This document shows, one piece after another, positions 47,682 to 64,000 of a stretch of 64,000 nt of DNA. The position numbers and the translations under genes were made by a program. The stretch is from Caprella mutica. Its lineage: Eukaryota; Arthropoda; Malacostraca; Amphipoda; Caprellidae. The DNA is taken from contig CANNZV010000852.1 of the NCBI GenBank assembly GCA_947561585.1, positions 1 to 64,000 on the forward strand. Reading direction: 5' to 3'. Position 1 is the stretch's first letter; each line of letters opens with the position of its first letter. Under the pieces are notes generated by a model. It searched no databases, had not been told where the DNA came from, and worked only from the letters and a program-made list of their open reading frames with translations.

Positions 47682-48820
47682 TAATAAGTAATCATCAAAA
47701 TGTCCTACTTGGTCTAAATTCGACTTAAAATTCCTTTAATCTTTAATCTCTATGAACCCATGCAAGTGCTTCCTATTTAGAGTTAGGTACTCAAATTAAA
47801 TGAAATACATTTATGATGCTTGCATGTATTTAGTATGCATTAATTGTTATTTGCACATGCAGTTATAAGTTCTGTACCAATCAGACTACCTACATACCAA
47901 TTTTGTCAGTTGCTTTTTGTGTAGAACTTGTGAAAATGCTAAATATCTTTTCAATGATAAAACAGTAGCAAAATTTATTATAAACAATATACCAGAGTCA
48001 GTGAATCAAATAATGGTTTCGTAATCCGTAGTGTTATTTACAGAATAATCTTGTGTAAATGTAGAAGAAAGAATATTGGACATTATATTTAGTAATTAAT
48101 TCTATTTTACTTTCAATGCAGATAAAATAAATAAACTCACAATGAGAAATAAAGCCCATTTTAGCAATGTGAAAAAATCATGACTTCCAATCTTAGATAG
48201 ATCAATACCAATTGATCGTCAGAAAAAAATTGTTTCTAAGCATAAAGTGTTTTTGAGTACAAAATGAATGGATTCTAAACATAAGTTACCTAATAGCATT
48301 AATTTTGTGTAGTGAGATGCTCTCTTTGAATTTGACAACTGCTGTCTGTTCCTAACACTAGTTTGCAAAGTGTGTCTGAATGGTTGGTCATGGTTTTCAA
48401 AAAAAATCCTAGATTTCTGGGTACAATACAACTTTCAATAGTTTTATTTTATGAAAACCTTCATTATAATATAAATCAGTAGTAAAATATAGCGATTAAT
48501 CTAGTAGGTAGCCATAGAAAAATAATCATTTAAATTGGATAGGCATTGTGAAAACGTGACAGTCTCTAATACTAAAACTTATTCTGTTTATTCCGTACGT
48601 ATAAAATAATTGAATTGCACAAAATTTTATTCCAATATATAATTGGTGTACCTCTTCTGTAGAGATCATATTCTTCTAGTTTTTAATGAGAAAATAGTGT
48701 CGTTTTGAACAAAATTATGTAATTTATATCTTCGAGAAAATAAATAAACAAAATAAACTCTAAAACGACCTGGTAATGTGTTTCTATTCGGTTATTGATA
48801 TAGTGTATATACTATATAGT
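47682..48820. other. Gene-free AT-rich region
   Basis: I see no supportable gene. The minus-strand open frame at 48219-48431 has no coding features. Confidence 0.5.
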
Positions 48821-49135
48821 CTTCGTACGAATAACATAGAAATATGTCTCTTCGTACTAATAACATAGAAATATGTCTCTTCGTACGAATAACGTAGAAA
48901 TAGGTCTCTTCGTACGAATAACATAGAAGTATGTCTCTTCGTACGAATAACATAGAAGTATGTCTCTTCGTACGAATAACATAGAAGTATGTCTCTTCGT
49001 ACTAATAACATAGAAATATGTCTCTTCGTACGAATAACGTAGAAATAGGTCTCTTCGTACGAATAACATAGAAGTATGTCTCTTCGTACGAATAACATAG
49101 AAGTAGGTCTATTCGTACGAATAACATAGAAGAAG
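48821..49135. repeat. 29-bp minisatellite, about 11 copies
   Basis: The unit is TTCGTACGAATAACATAGAA plus GTATGTCTC. Each unit contains the palindrome TTCGTACGAA. The minus-strand frames with repeated YSYEETYFYVI are translations of the repeat. Confidence 0.95.
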
Positions 49136-49149
49136 GTCGTCAATTACCA

Positions 49150-49254
49150 TAGTTTTCTATGATTTAATCATATAAAACTGTCTAGTGAACCCGAGTTATG
49201 AAGTGGCTTTGAGTTATGAAGAAACCAATACTTCATAACTCAGGAGTTTCACTG
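49150..49254. mobile_element. Truncated pogo/Tigger-like end
   Basis: Reading inward from 49254 on the minus strand gives CAGTGAAACTCCTGAGTTAT, with flanking TA at 49255-49256. It shares TTCTATGATTTAATCATA with 62129-62357. The CAGTG start resembles pogo-like TIRs. The opposite end was not found. Confidence 0.45.
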
Positions 49255-50579
49255 TATTATATAGAGCTATATATGTATATCTTTTTTTATTCTGTGGAGG
49301 TTGTTGTTCCGATAATATACATCTCTTTTCTTTTTCTATTTCCATCGTATTAACTTTTCTTCTAATTCACACTTAAACCGAGTCTAAGGGCACACACATA
49401 GAAAATACTTCATACAACCACCACATTCCTTCCCCTCTCACTTGTCACACGGCACTCGTCACGGGAGGTTATCGCTCAGCCTCTCCTTAAACTAAAACGT
49501 AAGTTAGCAAGCTAAAGATTATAAACCCTGACCATATTAATTATTTTAATAATGTTTGAAAGAAGATATTATGTCATTATCCTATAATACTTTGTTTTTA
49601 AGCATTATCGCTGTGTATCTTAATAAGAATTAAGTCATTATTCATAACATATCTCTGTTGTGTTGCATATTGTTATATAGATGATGCATTTTTTATTATG
49701 TATTTTATTTTATAGAAATGTAAGAAATATTTTCTATTTTAGGTCGCTGATCAATGTTTTCCTTCTTCCTTAGCGTGTTTTCCCCCTTATTTACGGCTAG
49801 ATTAATAGTTGTGTTCCAGACTTTCGTCTACTTACTATGGTAACCTATATATATATAGAGTGAAATAAATTATACTGGTGATCAAATAATTGTCGAATAT
49901 CACCCCCAAAGGAAGTTAACATAGAAAATAAACATTATCTTTACCAGTCATATGTCGACAATTGATCATCGAAGATATGGAGTGCAAAAATATGACATAT
50001 GACAGAATTGTCACCTATTTCTTTTCTTCAGCGTCCTCTATGATTGAAGACAAGCTACAAATTTAGTCGGGAAAACATGTAACTTTAAAATGACAGTTCA
50101 ACAAATTATTGTTAGATATATTTTGTGTACCTATGTTTATATCAAGTAGTTGAATATTATATTCCTATAGGAGGAATCCTATAATTAGGAATATGGGTAT
50201 TAATTAATGTTATAACTTTTATACCAAAGTTATGCTCTTGTTCTTGGTGCCCAGTACCTAATTTTGTAACTGAGGCCCATCTTCATTGTTATCTGGAATA
50301 TAAAAAACAATCTATGACAACTAAGTAATTAAGGGTTACTTATAACATGATAAATAAATAATTAGTAGGTATATATTTGGTATAAGGAAATTATTATTTA
50401 GCAACGGAGATCGTATCCATTCAAGACTTCAACACAATATTTTAATGTAATTTATGAGTCATATATCTTTAAATTTTGATGGTTAAATTTTGATCGCCAT
50501 CCAAACTCACAGAATATCCTAAAACTTTAGATCAGAAAAATACCTTTATTGAGTTATTATATTTTAATTACCATATAGC
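49255..50579. other. Gene-free AT-rich region
   Basis: I see no gene. A slightly GC-richer patch at 49420-49500 has no open frame of note. A CTATAGGAGGAATCCTATAATTAGGAAT palindromic patch lies near 50165 and is only local. Confidence 0.5.
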
Positions 50580-50581
50580 TA

Positions 50582-51629
50582 TGGTTACTATGGATGCGTA
50601 TTCGAGCGATTTTTCGCTCCGATAACTTCAGATGAAAATCAAACTTATACTTTCCAATGAGAGTGGTTACAGTGGTACCGATTTAGTCATCTGAATTTAC
50701 GCACGAAGTCGTCAGAACAACTTCACCGTTCAAATAAGTTTGATTTTTTCTTGCGACTATCAACAGCTTTCGGTATTTTTTGTGATTAATTTTCTTACTT
50801 TCGATTGCTATTACACTTTACCCATTTAATTGTTTTGGAAATATATATTATTTGATACTATCTGGAATAATAGATATTATTTATTTATTTATAATATATA
50901 ATTGTTTATATAGAGTCTTGAATTGGTAGTTTATACTTTGTGTACAATATTTATTTTCGATAAAATTGAATATCCTTGAATAGATATACCTAGGTATATA
51001 AAAAGTATTCTCCTTATTTTTCCATTTAGGCATTCAAAGTTTTGTGCAGTGAAAATGATAACCAAAGTAACGTAGCGACTATTAATTCAGAGGCACACAT
51101 GTAGGTGTTTAATTCCTCCCGAAAATTATCTCGAAAAACATAGTTTAGACCCCAATATTAATTGGCAGAAATATATTGACGATCAAAAAACGCGTACAGT
51201 GTAACCACTTTTCTTATTTTGTGCAACGTACTTAAATATATATAGGTTTTCTAGGTAGTGAAAGGCAGAGAAAGATAACCAAAAATATTGTTTATTGACA
51301 TATTCTAACTATTTACTTGGTCAGACCTAGGCTATGTATATAATTCTCACTTTTACAATACCATATGTGACGTCATTTGCTTACATCGTTTCTGAAGACT
51401 GGGACAACTGAGTTCGAAACTTAGAATACTTGTCTATCTATTTACTATGAATTCTAGCTCCCGCTTTCGAAACCAGGTGGCAGAGAAAATAGAAATTGTC
51501 GAGATCGAGTAGTGTATCTTATTGTAGAACCTAGGTATAATATTTTTGATGTAACCACCTCGCACTGAGATCAGTTCTGACGATATCGTCAGTGCGAAAA
51601 ATCGTTCGAATAAGCTTCCATAGTAACCG
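50582..51629. mobile_element. TIR element, 1,048 bp, TA flanks
   Basis: The left end TGGTTACTATGGATGCGTAT and right end CTTCCATAGTAACCG are inverted, continuing through TTCGA(G/A)CGATTTTTCGC for about 40 bp. TA sits at 50580-50581 and 51630-51631. No transposase frame is visible, so it is non-autonomous. Confidence 0.75.
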
Positions 51630-51711
51630 TACCCTAAGCCATAGGTATAGTATAAATTAGATTAGGGCTTTAATCCTAATCCATAAGCCCATAATGGCCT
51701 AATTTAAGTTA

Positions 51712-53038
51712 GGGTGGCCAGACGTCCGGTTTTTGGCCGGATTGTAGACCTACGACTTTTTAAATCTGTGTCCTGCATCCGGCAAAAGCCCAAACCGTAC
51801 ACCTTCATTTTGTCCTACTTTTTCGACATGAAGAAAAATTAGTAAAAAGTATTGTAGAAATTACTTAAACTTTAAAAGGTCCTCTCCAGGCTCCGGAAAA
51901 AAATGAGTTTATTACATAATATTATAGAACTAAGGTCTAAGGTCTACGATCATTATTCTGAAAACCGTATACAATTCGGTTCAGTATATATTTTACAATT
52001 TGTTTTTAAAGTTTTTTAATATTCTGTGAGTTACAATTGAGCGAATCACTAATCTGATGCTCAAGAAGAAGATTGTATACACCAATACACTCTTTGTTTT
52101 GATTACAAATTTGAATTTTATAACAAAACATGCGTTTTCGGCCTTTATTTAAATTATTTTAGATATTAATTGTTTCCTAAAGTAGGTATATAACCGTTTC
52201 TATTATAAGTTCATTCAATTTTATACCTTTACACGAATATTAAATGGATTTATTAAACCTAATAACCTAGTTGACAATCAAAACAAATGGTGTAGGTACA
52301 TTCTTTTTCTTCAGGATGAAAATTTCTTAAATTAGTAAGTCGGAAGTAAAATAGGTTTTGTAGAGTTTTGATTATAATAGTCTTTAAAAGCATTTAAAAT
52401 TAAAAATATGATACCAAATTCGATGCGGTTTGCAGCAAAATGATAAGAAATATTAGCCTCGTTGAATAAGGTAATAAAATATTTTCTTGGAGGGGACCTT
52501 TAAACCTAATATTGTTATCGTTGAAATAATAATAAACTATACCTACTTACCTAGATAAATGGAAAACGTTTAAATAGATAAATTTGAGTGCTTATTTCTA
52601 CATAGGCTACGATAATAACTAATTACCGGATGCTTATTTTTCTGTACTAATTACCAAATATAATATTTCGAATTAGGTAGTATATTTGTAAACTATGATC
52701 GTTTATGACTATAAAAATATATTCGTTGAGTAGAAGAAACTGGTATCTAGGTATACAACGAATATATTTTTATAGTCATAAACAATCATAGTTTACAAAT
52801 ATACTAATTCGAAATATTCCATTCGGTAATTAGTAAAAAAAATAAGCATCCGGTAATTTGTTCATTACCTAAATGGACGTATTACAGTATTAAACATGTA
52901 ATGTAAACCTATTATTTATTTATCGGACAGATAGCGAACATTACAATTAGGTAGTGGGTGGGTGAGGGGGGATTCATATTGGAGGGGGGGGGGTGTATTC
53001 GTAGTGTCCTGTTTTTTGTCCATGGCTAGTGGCCACCC
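51712..53038. mobile_element. TIR element, 1,327 bp, with internal hairpin
   Basis: GGGTGGCCA at 51712 is mirrored by TGGCCACCC ending at 53038, and TA flanks both ends. Inside, 52613-52731 and 52755-52862 form a long near-perfect hairpin with a 23-bp loop (arm core CGAATATATTTTTATAGTCA). A G-rich tract (about 52955-52993) lies near the right end. There is no transposase. Confidence 0.65.
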
Positions 53039-54364
53039 TACTAATCATTAAACTGTGCCTGGGTGCCATAATCAGACAGAGGCGGGAGGTGAAAAGACGA
53101 GTGTGACGTCATTAATTTAGCGCTCTACATGCATTATTAAAATGTCTTTTAGGAAACCATGACAACTATAATTCAGTCAATTAATTAAGGTAGTACTTCC
53201 ATGCCTACTTTGTAAACTTGTACTTTAACTATTTAACTTGTATTGGACATGTTCGTCTGTTCACATACATGTCACGAATCATGTCTCCAATATCTAGAAG
53301 TCCTTTGCTTCATTCATGATTTGCTTCATTTGCTGTCTTAAGACAATATTAAGGCATCTACCTACCTAGTTAGGTAGGTACATCTACTTTGCTTTATAGC
53401 TAACTAGGCTAATCTACCTTTTCCTATTTTAAGTAAATCGTCAAGTTTCTTGTAGAAACATTAGGATTAGGAAAGTTTAGAAACCAATGCTGACTAGAGA
53501 TTCTATATAGTAATATATATTGAGTTATATCTAAGTCTAAGATAGATACCATAGTAAACCTTCTCTGTACTGTCTAGCCAAGTAAAATAGTATGTATTAT
53601 AAACTCACCATTTGTCTCTCCAGCTGTCTCCAAAATTCAACAAATTCTCTCCAAAATGATCAAATTATCATTAATTCTCTCCAAAATAACATTGTAGCAT
53701 AGGAGAAAAATAGATAAAACTCGCCATTTGCAATTGAAGGGTTCAAAATAACTGTCACAAACTCGCCATTAAAATGGCGACTTTGGACATGCTTTATTAC
53801 TTGGCAGTGTCTAGATACCGTAGTAATAGTTCGTATTGACAGTATTGTCTGAATCCAGTTAGCTAGTAGACTAGAAAGTCACTAGAAACTGGTAAAGTGT
53901 TCTCCAAGACTTTAATACTTTAATAGTTGAATCTTCTTTTTCCACTCTGTGTCTTTGTCCTCTGCAAAATGTAGAATTGTAGATAGGCTAAGATAGCCAG
54001 CCTAGCCTACAGGCTACATGTACCTAAGTATTTTTTTTTTTTTTGGAATTTAGTAATTTACCAATTACCCCAGCCTGGCACCTGCTGTCTGCAGACTGCA
54101 GAAACTGGTAAAGTGTTCGTAGAGATCTCTTAAGTCTTATTCTGTTTGTAGAAAAATTAATGTAAATCTAGGGATTTATTCAGAAGTGTTTGTAGCAAAA
54201 TTAATGTAAATACCTATAGGAATTAATTCAAAATTGTTTGTGGAGAATATCCCAAATACCTATCCCATATTTTGCAGACTGGTAAATTTCGGTATCGTCG
54301 AATGATCGCATCTCTAAAGTTTAGGTAGGGGTATTTGACTATTTGTATTTAATCCTATGTTATT
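53039..54364. other. Gene-free region with a dispersed low-copy repeat
   Basis: No gene is seen. A block at about 53570-53815 (TAAAATAGTATGT, then TTAAAATGGCGACTTTGGA) recurs directly at about 56490-56740 and partly inverted at 58930-59050. A CRE-like TGACGTCA is at about 53105, in a GC-richer patch. Confidence 0.5.
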
Positions 54365-55629
54365 GTTACCTACGGTTCTAGGTAAATTCCCCCACAGAAA
54401 GTTCCACCACGGAAAATTCTACTGCCGAAAAATTCCACCACAAAAGATTCTGCCACATAATAATGTATTTCATTTTTTGTGGTAACTGAACAACATTTAA
54501 TTTGTTAATTAAAAAGTTAAGAAAATTATAAGAATATTTTATGTCAAGTCAATTTAGTCAAAGGCTAAGATATAAGCTAAGGTGAACATGCCGACATGTG
54601 AAATAATAGACAGATCAAACCATCTTTTAAATATGAATCATTAAAATTTAAGTAGTGTAAATACTAAATTCAACAATAAAGTTCCACTGCCCCAGTAACT
54701 AACCATTAAGATTATGTTAAATTCTCCTTTAAACATATATAATTTATATATGTTGAAACTGAAATTAAGGATATTATTTTGTTTATAATATAAATATTAT
54801 TTTATATATATTATCTATCATCCACGTTTTTTAATGTACCAATATTTATTTCAATTTAAATCAGTGATAGGTGGAATCGAAGAATAAATTTGACACGTAC
54901 TGTAATAAAATGCTTAATTATAGTATCGATATATTCTAATATATAAAGAAAAATTACAAAGCTGAAACTTTCAGTAACCTATTGAATCTATTACAAAATA
55001 AAGTTTAAATATAATGCATTTCAACTAAATTTTGAACATAGAGTTGGCCTGTTAGCCAGGTAAATAGCGGTACATTAACTAACTTCAAACTGAAACCACA
55101 GACACACGAATAAAAATCATAACTTCAAAACTCACATAAATACGTACAGAGTTTCTTTTGATATGCAACATCAGACTCATCTTAATACAAATTCGGTTCA
55201 GCAGGTCTCTGATTTAAATTGACTCTAAAGAAATAGACACTAAAAACTTACGTGTCATATTGCTGCTTAATATTAACCTTTTCAATAATCAAATCAAGAA
55301 AATTTATTTTTGTATCAAATATTAAAATCTGAACTTTAGTGTTTCTGTTGATAGATTCAAGAAGCTAAATTTATTAGTGTTACCACAGGTTGGTGTTCCA
55401 ATACCATCGTTATAGTCTGTCACGATTAACCAGTTTAATATTTGTAATGAAGATTTGTTCATTTATAATTATCAATTACTTAGACTTAAAATAAACTGTT
55501 TATATGTATATTTTCTTCAAAATGGTGGAATCTTCCGCGGTGGAATTTTTCACATCTTGCATTTAACGCCGGTGGAATCTTCCGTGATGTAACTTTCCGC
55601 TGTGGAATTTACCGACCACGGTTACCTAC
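54365..55629. mobile_element. Foldback-type element C, 1,247 bp, 9-bp target duplication
   Basis: GTTACCTAC is duplicated at 54365-54373 and 55621-55629. The arms (about 54374-54460 and 55520-55620) are inverted runs of short units of the type GGTGGAATTTTCCGC, ending in GGTAAATTCC. The interior is AT-rich with no coding capacity. The architecture is like elements A and B, with unrelated arm sequence. Confidence 0.8.
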
Positions 55630-56928
55630 CATTATTTTCTATTTTAAACTTTTGGTGATTAAAATGAGAAATTGGCTATTGGTCAGTTTGTATTTGGTGC
55701 ACGAAATTCCACTGACTTTTTTAAAAATCTGAAAAAAAATTCCATAAATTTGACTGATCCACCAACATTTTACCCCTTTTTCCATCAAAAAATATGGTAA
55801 CATAGGCATAAATAGCTAAAAATCCACCAACTTTACCAGGATATTATTTTCAATTGATAAAAATTCCACAGACAAATCGGTGGAATTTACCATGAAATAC
55901 AATCTGGATTATTGCCTCAGTCTATAGGTTGATAAGCCAAATTATTGGAAATATATTGATGGATTTTTTCAGCATTTTATAAAATGCTAGGTATGGACCA
56001 TGTATCAAAGTGTGGCAGGAAAGTTGCCAGTTTAGTGAGAAAATGGATCCAGGTGACCACCTTTAAGAAGAAATTTGACTTTGACATGTTTTTCAACTTA
56101 TTTCACGTCTCAAAAGTCACCAATATACTGGCAACATTGTCCATACTTTGAAACATGGGGTATGGAATCCAAGAATATAGAAATTCGTGCTCCAGAGCAC
56201 TAAAAATTTAGAAATTAGGTAACTATATCTATATCATTATATGCTAAAATACCATCTTCAAGGAAGTATCTTGTAGATATTCTATAATTCTACCAGTCTG
56301 CAAATTATGGCAAATCTGTCTCAAAGATCTTTTATGGAGGACAATTTTTCTCCGAAAGATTTTCAAATCTGTCTGCAAAATGAGTCAAATGACCAGAATT
56401 CTGCAAAATAACTCTGATAAATGCATATAAACATACCAGACTGCAGGAACTGCTGAACTGGTAAACTGTTCTCCAAGAAAGCCTCTATTTTGGCCAAGTA
56501 AAATAGTATGTCTCATAAACTCTCTTCCTTTGTTTCTCCAGCTCTCTTCAAAAATAATCAAATTTCTCTGAGCAAAATTAACAAATCATAAATTCTCTCC
56601 AAAATTAAAAATAACATAGTAGTAGAAGAGAAAATTAGATATTTCTCTCCATTATAATGGAAGAGCTCAAAATAGCAGTCGCAAACTCGCTATTAAAATG
56701 GCGAGTTTGGATATGCTTCATTACCTGATATTTTGGCAGTATGACTATTTATCAAATGACATCGAAGGGGCAGTCTGAAAAGTTACAAGTACAGCAGGAT
56801 TTGTGGATTAATCTTGTGCCCAAATCCCATTTAATTCCTATGTTCCCATGTTATTTGCTGCGCCAAAATTCCAATTTCTGTATAAAAAATCCTGATTCTG
56901 AGGAGGCCTTCTTCTCAGACTGGTCGAA
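55630..56928. repeat. Region with diverged duplicates of 58095-58375 and 53570-53815
   Basis: Around 55997-56165 the string TTTAGTGAGAAAATGGATCC and its surroundings match 58095-58375. No gene is supported. The plus-strand frame starting at 56741 runs into the next element and is not convincing. Confidence 0.55.
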
Positions 56929-57788
56929 GGGTAGGACTATTTACCGAATGGCAACAAATTGTTCCAAATGTTACCGAGTGGCACCAAGTGGTTCCGTATA
57001 GTACCTTTCAGTAATATTTAACAGAATGATGAATATCGTTAATTTATTGTATAGTTCAGCTAACCCTAACAAAATATTACATAATTATATATGCTGGTTC
57101 CATTAAAACACATATTAGCAATTGTTTGATTTTACCTGCACCCTTCCACCTCTTTAGACTGTAATCCTACTCAAGAATTATAGACCACCCAAGGCTTGTA
57201 GCTTGTAGACTTTATAAACCTTGATCCTATCTGCCTCTATTTGATTAAAAATAACTTATTCGGTAAATAGACCTGAGACTATTTACCGAATGGATAAATG
57301 GGAAGGGATAATAGCACCAAATATACTGATATTCAGTTACTGTATTTTCTTGGTATTGTTCAGTGAAGAAATTATAGATAAATACTATAGATCTAAAGCT
57401 ATAGATATATTTGGTTCTACATGCCTTCTTTCAGTTAAAAATAAACATCGATTCGGTAAATAGTCCTAGACTATTTATTGAATGGACGCTTATATTTTAA
57501 CCGAATGGAGCGGGTAAGATTACCGCTCAAAGGGTAGGTGGTAAAATCAAACAATTGGTAGTATGTATTTTAACGGATCCAGTATATTTAATTATGTATT
57601 GATACTTACTTTGTTCATCTAAACAATGCTTATTAAAGAATTATTCTATTTTGACAAAGCACATTCCGGTTAGAAATAACTCATCTTTTCAACTAATTAA
57701 CGATATTTTCACTACATGTGTACATCGGTATTCCTCAATCAGTTAAAATAAGCCTCCATTTGTTGCTATTCGGTAAATAGTCCTACCC
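56929..57788. mobile_element. TIR element, 860 bp, with internal copies of its end motif
   Basis: The left end GGGTAGGACTATTTACCGAA and right end TTCGGTAAATAGTCCTACCC are perfect inverted repeats, extended by GCAACAAAT. The motif ACTATTTACCGAATGG recurs inside near 57283, and inverted or diverged near 57455 and 57470. No target duplication or transposase is apparent. Confidence 0.75.
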
Positions 57789-59520
57789 CTATTTTGGCTT
57801 CTGTTCTAATTAAAATGCATGTAAATATGGGAGGAAATTTAGGATTGTTTACAGAGAAAATGTACCATATTCCGCAGACTGGTAAACATAGGAATTAATC
57901 AGGAAAGTCTGAAAGTGTGTCCAAGATCTTACAAAGGTATATTTTCCCTCAAAATATGTCTCCAAAAAAGACATCATGACATGGACGCACTTTGCAGTCT
58001 GCAGACTCCCATTCTACAGACCTGGCACCTGATGTCAGACTGAATTTCAAATTCATGGTGAATTCCACCAGTTTGTCATATCTTGTTAACTGCCACTGTA
58101 CCAGCCATGTTTTAAAGCATGGCAGGAAAATCCCCAGTTTAGTGAGAAAATGGATCCAGGTTGTGTCACCACATTCAAGATACTTTAAAGGAGAAATTTG
58201 GTTTCTTACACTTTTTACTTGGATAGTGGAAAGATCATTATGCTTCATGCATGTGTATCTCATGACTCTTTAGACTATATTAGGAGTGATTTACAGGTTT
58301 TCCAACTTATTTAACCCCTCAAAAGTTGCCAATATACTAGCGACTTTGTTCACACTTTAAAACATGGTTTACCAGACTGTCATTTTGTAAATCCTGGTAC
58401 TATACTCACTCCTCTCTGTTCTAACTTTCGCAATCCTTTCAAAATATATGTGGACAGTGGATAAATTCTTCACAGCTGGAAACGTGGGTACTTCTTGGAC
58501 AAGAGTGATCTTGAAATCTGACAGACTCTAAATCTGTGGTATAGGAGTTCTTCCCAGCAGACTGGAGAGAAAACAGAGGCTTTGATAATTAGATAGCTAG
58601 TAAATTTTTATCTTCTTAAAAGATATTCAAATTGTGGTATATTGTAAATTATTGGTAATGGATAATAATTCGGTCACTTGATCTTACACATGCTAACTAG
58701 GTATTGCTAAGTATGACCAAGACTTTTCATTGTCTTTGCTGCCTTCAATATTATACTTTAAAAGAGTAATTGGTATCTGTTACCAATATAGTATGAGTGC
58801 ATCTTTATTAGGAACTATTTATTACCTAAATAATTTATGTCTGCAGATACTGTTGATCCAGGTAATAAAGCATGTGCTTTTTTATAATAGGTATTTTGAG
58901 CCCATCCATTGCAAATGACAATTTATTTATTCTATCTTACAATATGATTTTGGAGAGAATTTGATTATTTTGAGAGAAATTTGGTTATTTTTGGAGAGAG
59001 CTGGAGAGACAAATGGAGAGTTTATGAGCCATACTATTTTACTTGGCTGTTGATATCAGACTCTGCTGCAGCTGATTGTTAATCCCCATCTCTCAGAAAT
59101 TGTTTCAATGTATCTGGTAGAAACTTAAAAAGCCAATTACTATTCTTCAAATTAGAAACAACAGTTTGGCCCAAATTAACCCATATTTTAATTTATTCAC
59201 TACCTATCTACATTCTCAAAATATCAGTTAACTCTGTTTAGATAAGTTCCAGGTACTGCCCTCTCAAGATTTACCTGCTTTGTCTTGCATTTGAATATAG
59301 GTAACATTTTTCAGTTATTCATTCCATTAACTGTGCTAGGAGTTTGCAATCAAAAAATATTATAGAATCTCTAAATAGGTTTAGCCTTTTCACCCTTGAA
59401 TGAAAATTGAAAAGAATAAGCATTTTTTATTATTTCTGTGAAAATTTACTTTTTAATGCAGACTAGTCAAAGAAAATATTATTTCAAAATTGAAATAATT
59501 TTTTTTTATTATTTAATAAT
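57789..59520. other. Upstream region of NAMPT
   Basis: No coding sequence is seen. It contains the second copy of the 55997-type repeat (58095-58375) and an inverted GAGAGAAATTTGG-rich block (58930-59050). An acceptor at 59537 just before the NAMPT start codon implies a noncoding first exon and promoter farther left, but I could not locate them. Confidence 0.5.
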
Positions 59521-59559
59521 TTTGCATTTGTTTTCAGATCTCAAATTACAATATTAAAA

Positions 59560-63807
<4,248 letters not shown>

Positions 63808-64000
63808 GTAGGACTTAGTGTGCTAATGGACATCTGTGATTTTCAACTTCATAAGTAGCTACAGTAGAACTCCTATATAGTGAATGAGTTAGGATGTAGC
63901 CTCTATAATGAACAGATTTTCTTTAGTCTCCAATAAAATAGCCTTTAGTTTTTAAAACTGATGTCAATTCATTGCATAGCTACTAAAGAATATTTGTTCA

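Noticed and set aside
48784..49143. 119-codon minus-strand frame with repeated YSYEETYFYVI
   Set aside because: A translation of the 29-bp minisatellite; unit length 29 cycles through all frames and no other coding evidence exists.
49420..49500. GC-richer patch considered as an exon or promoter
   Set aside because: No open frame with splice sites and no core promoter motif that I could support.
56741..57001. 86-codon plus-strand frame upstream of NAMPT
   Set aside because: It crosses the boundary of the 56929-57788 transposon and has no recognisable domain.

Overview
The window is nuclear DNA from an animal. It is strongly AT-rich and carries spliced genes with GT-AG introns, tRNA-like repeats, a Tc1/mariner transposon, a BEL/Pao retrotransposon fragment, many small inverted-repeat elements and long minisatellites. 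A NAMPT gene, an NLR-type NACHT gene and this repeat spectrum fit an arthropod. A hemipteran-like insect is my best guess, but only a guess, because no marker here fixes the taxon.

Layout. 1-777 is a 32-bp minisatellite. 0.8-11.5 kb is repeat-rich: a 2.9-kb terminal-inverted-repeat (TIR) candidate (4.05-6.98 kb) contains three well-formed minus-strand coding exons of an unidentified gene, and two foldback-type elements follow at 7.05-7.61 and 9.04-10.74 kb. 11.6-18.6 kb holds a seven-exon plus-strand gene that I assembled from splice sites with phase agreement at every junction. It encodes a 966-residue protein with an N-terminal HEPN-like region and a NACHT NTPase, and has no recognised leucine-rich repeats (LRRs). 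18.6-23.6 kb is intergenic with a diverged inverted repeat. 23.7-43.0 kb is a nest of direct and inverted duplications that carry six tRNA-like sequences (two with a CTA anticodon), second tRNA-like heads, a mariner with a broken transposase, non-autonomous mariner-like elements, a truncated BEL/Pao element and a Harbinger-like MITE that splits one tRNA-like sequence. 43.4-47.7 kb is a 49-bp minisatellite with a 1,813-bp higher-order period. 47.7-59.5 kb is intergenic, with a 29-bp minisatellite, three TIR elements and a third foldback-type element. 59.56-63.81 kb holds the first eight coding exons of NAMPT on the plus strand; the gene runs off the right edge.

Relationships. The two identifiable genes do not form a pathway: NAMPT makes NMN for NAD salvage, and the HEPN-NACHT protein is probably an innate-immune sensor or effector. 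Most of the rest is transposon biology. Duplicated segments supply natural empty sites, which let several insertions be defined to the base: the mariner at 24,887, the foldback element at 9,045 and the MITE at 41,532. The least ordinary observations are three foldback-type elements with unrelated tandem-repeat arms but the same 9-10-bp target duplications, the tRNA-like genes with amber anticodons, and a minisatellite seeded from an exon-intron junction of the NACHT gene.
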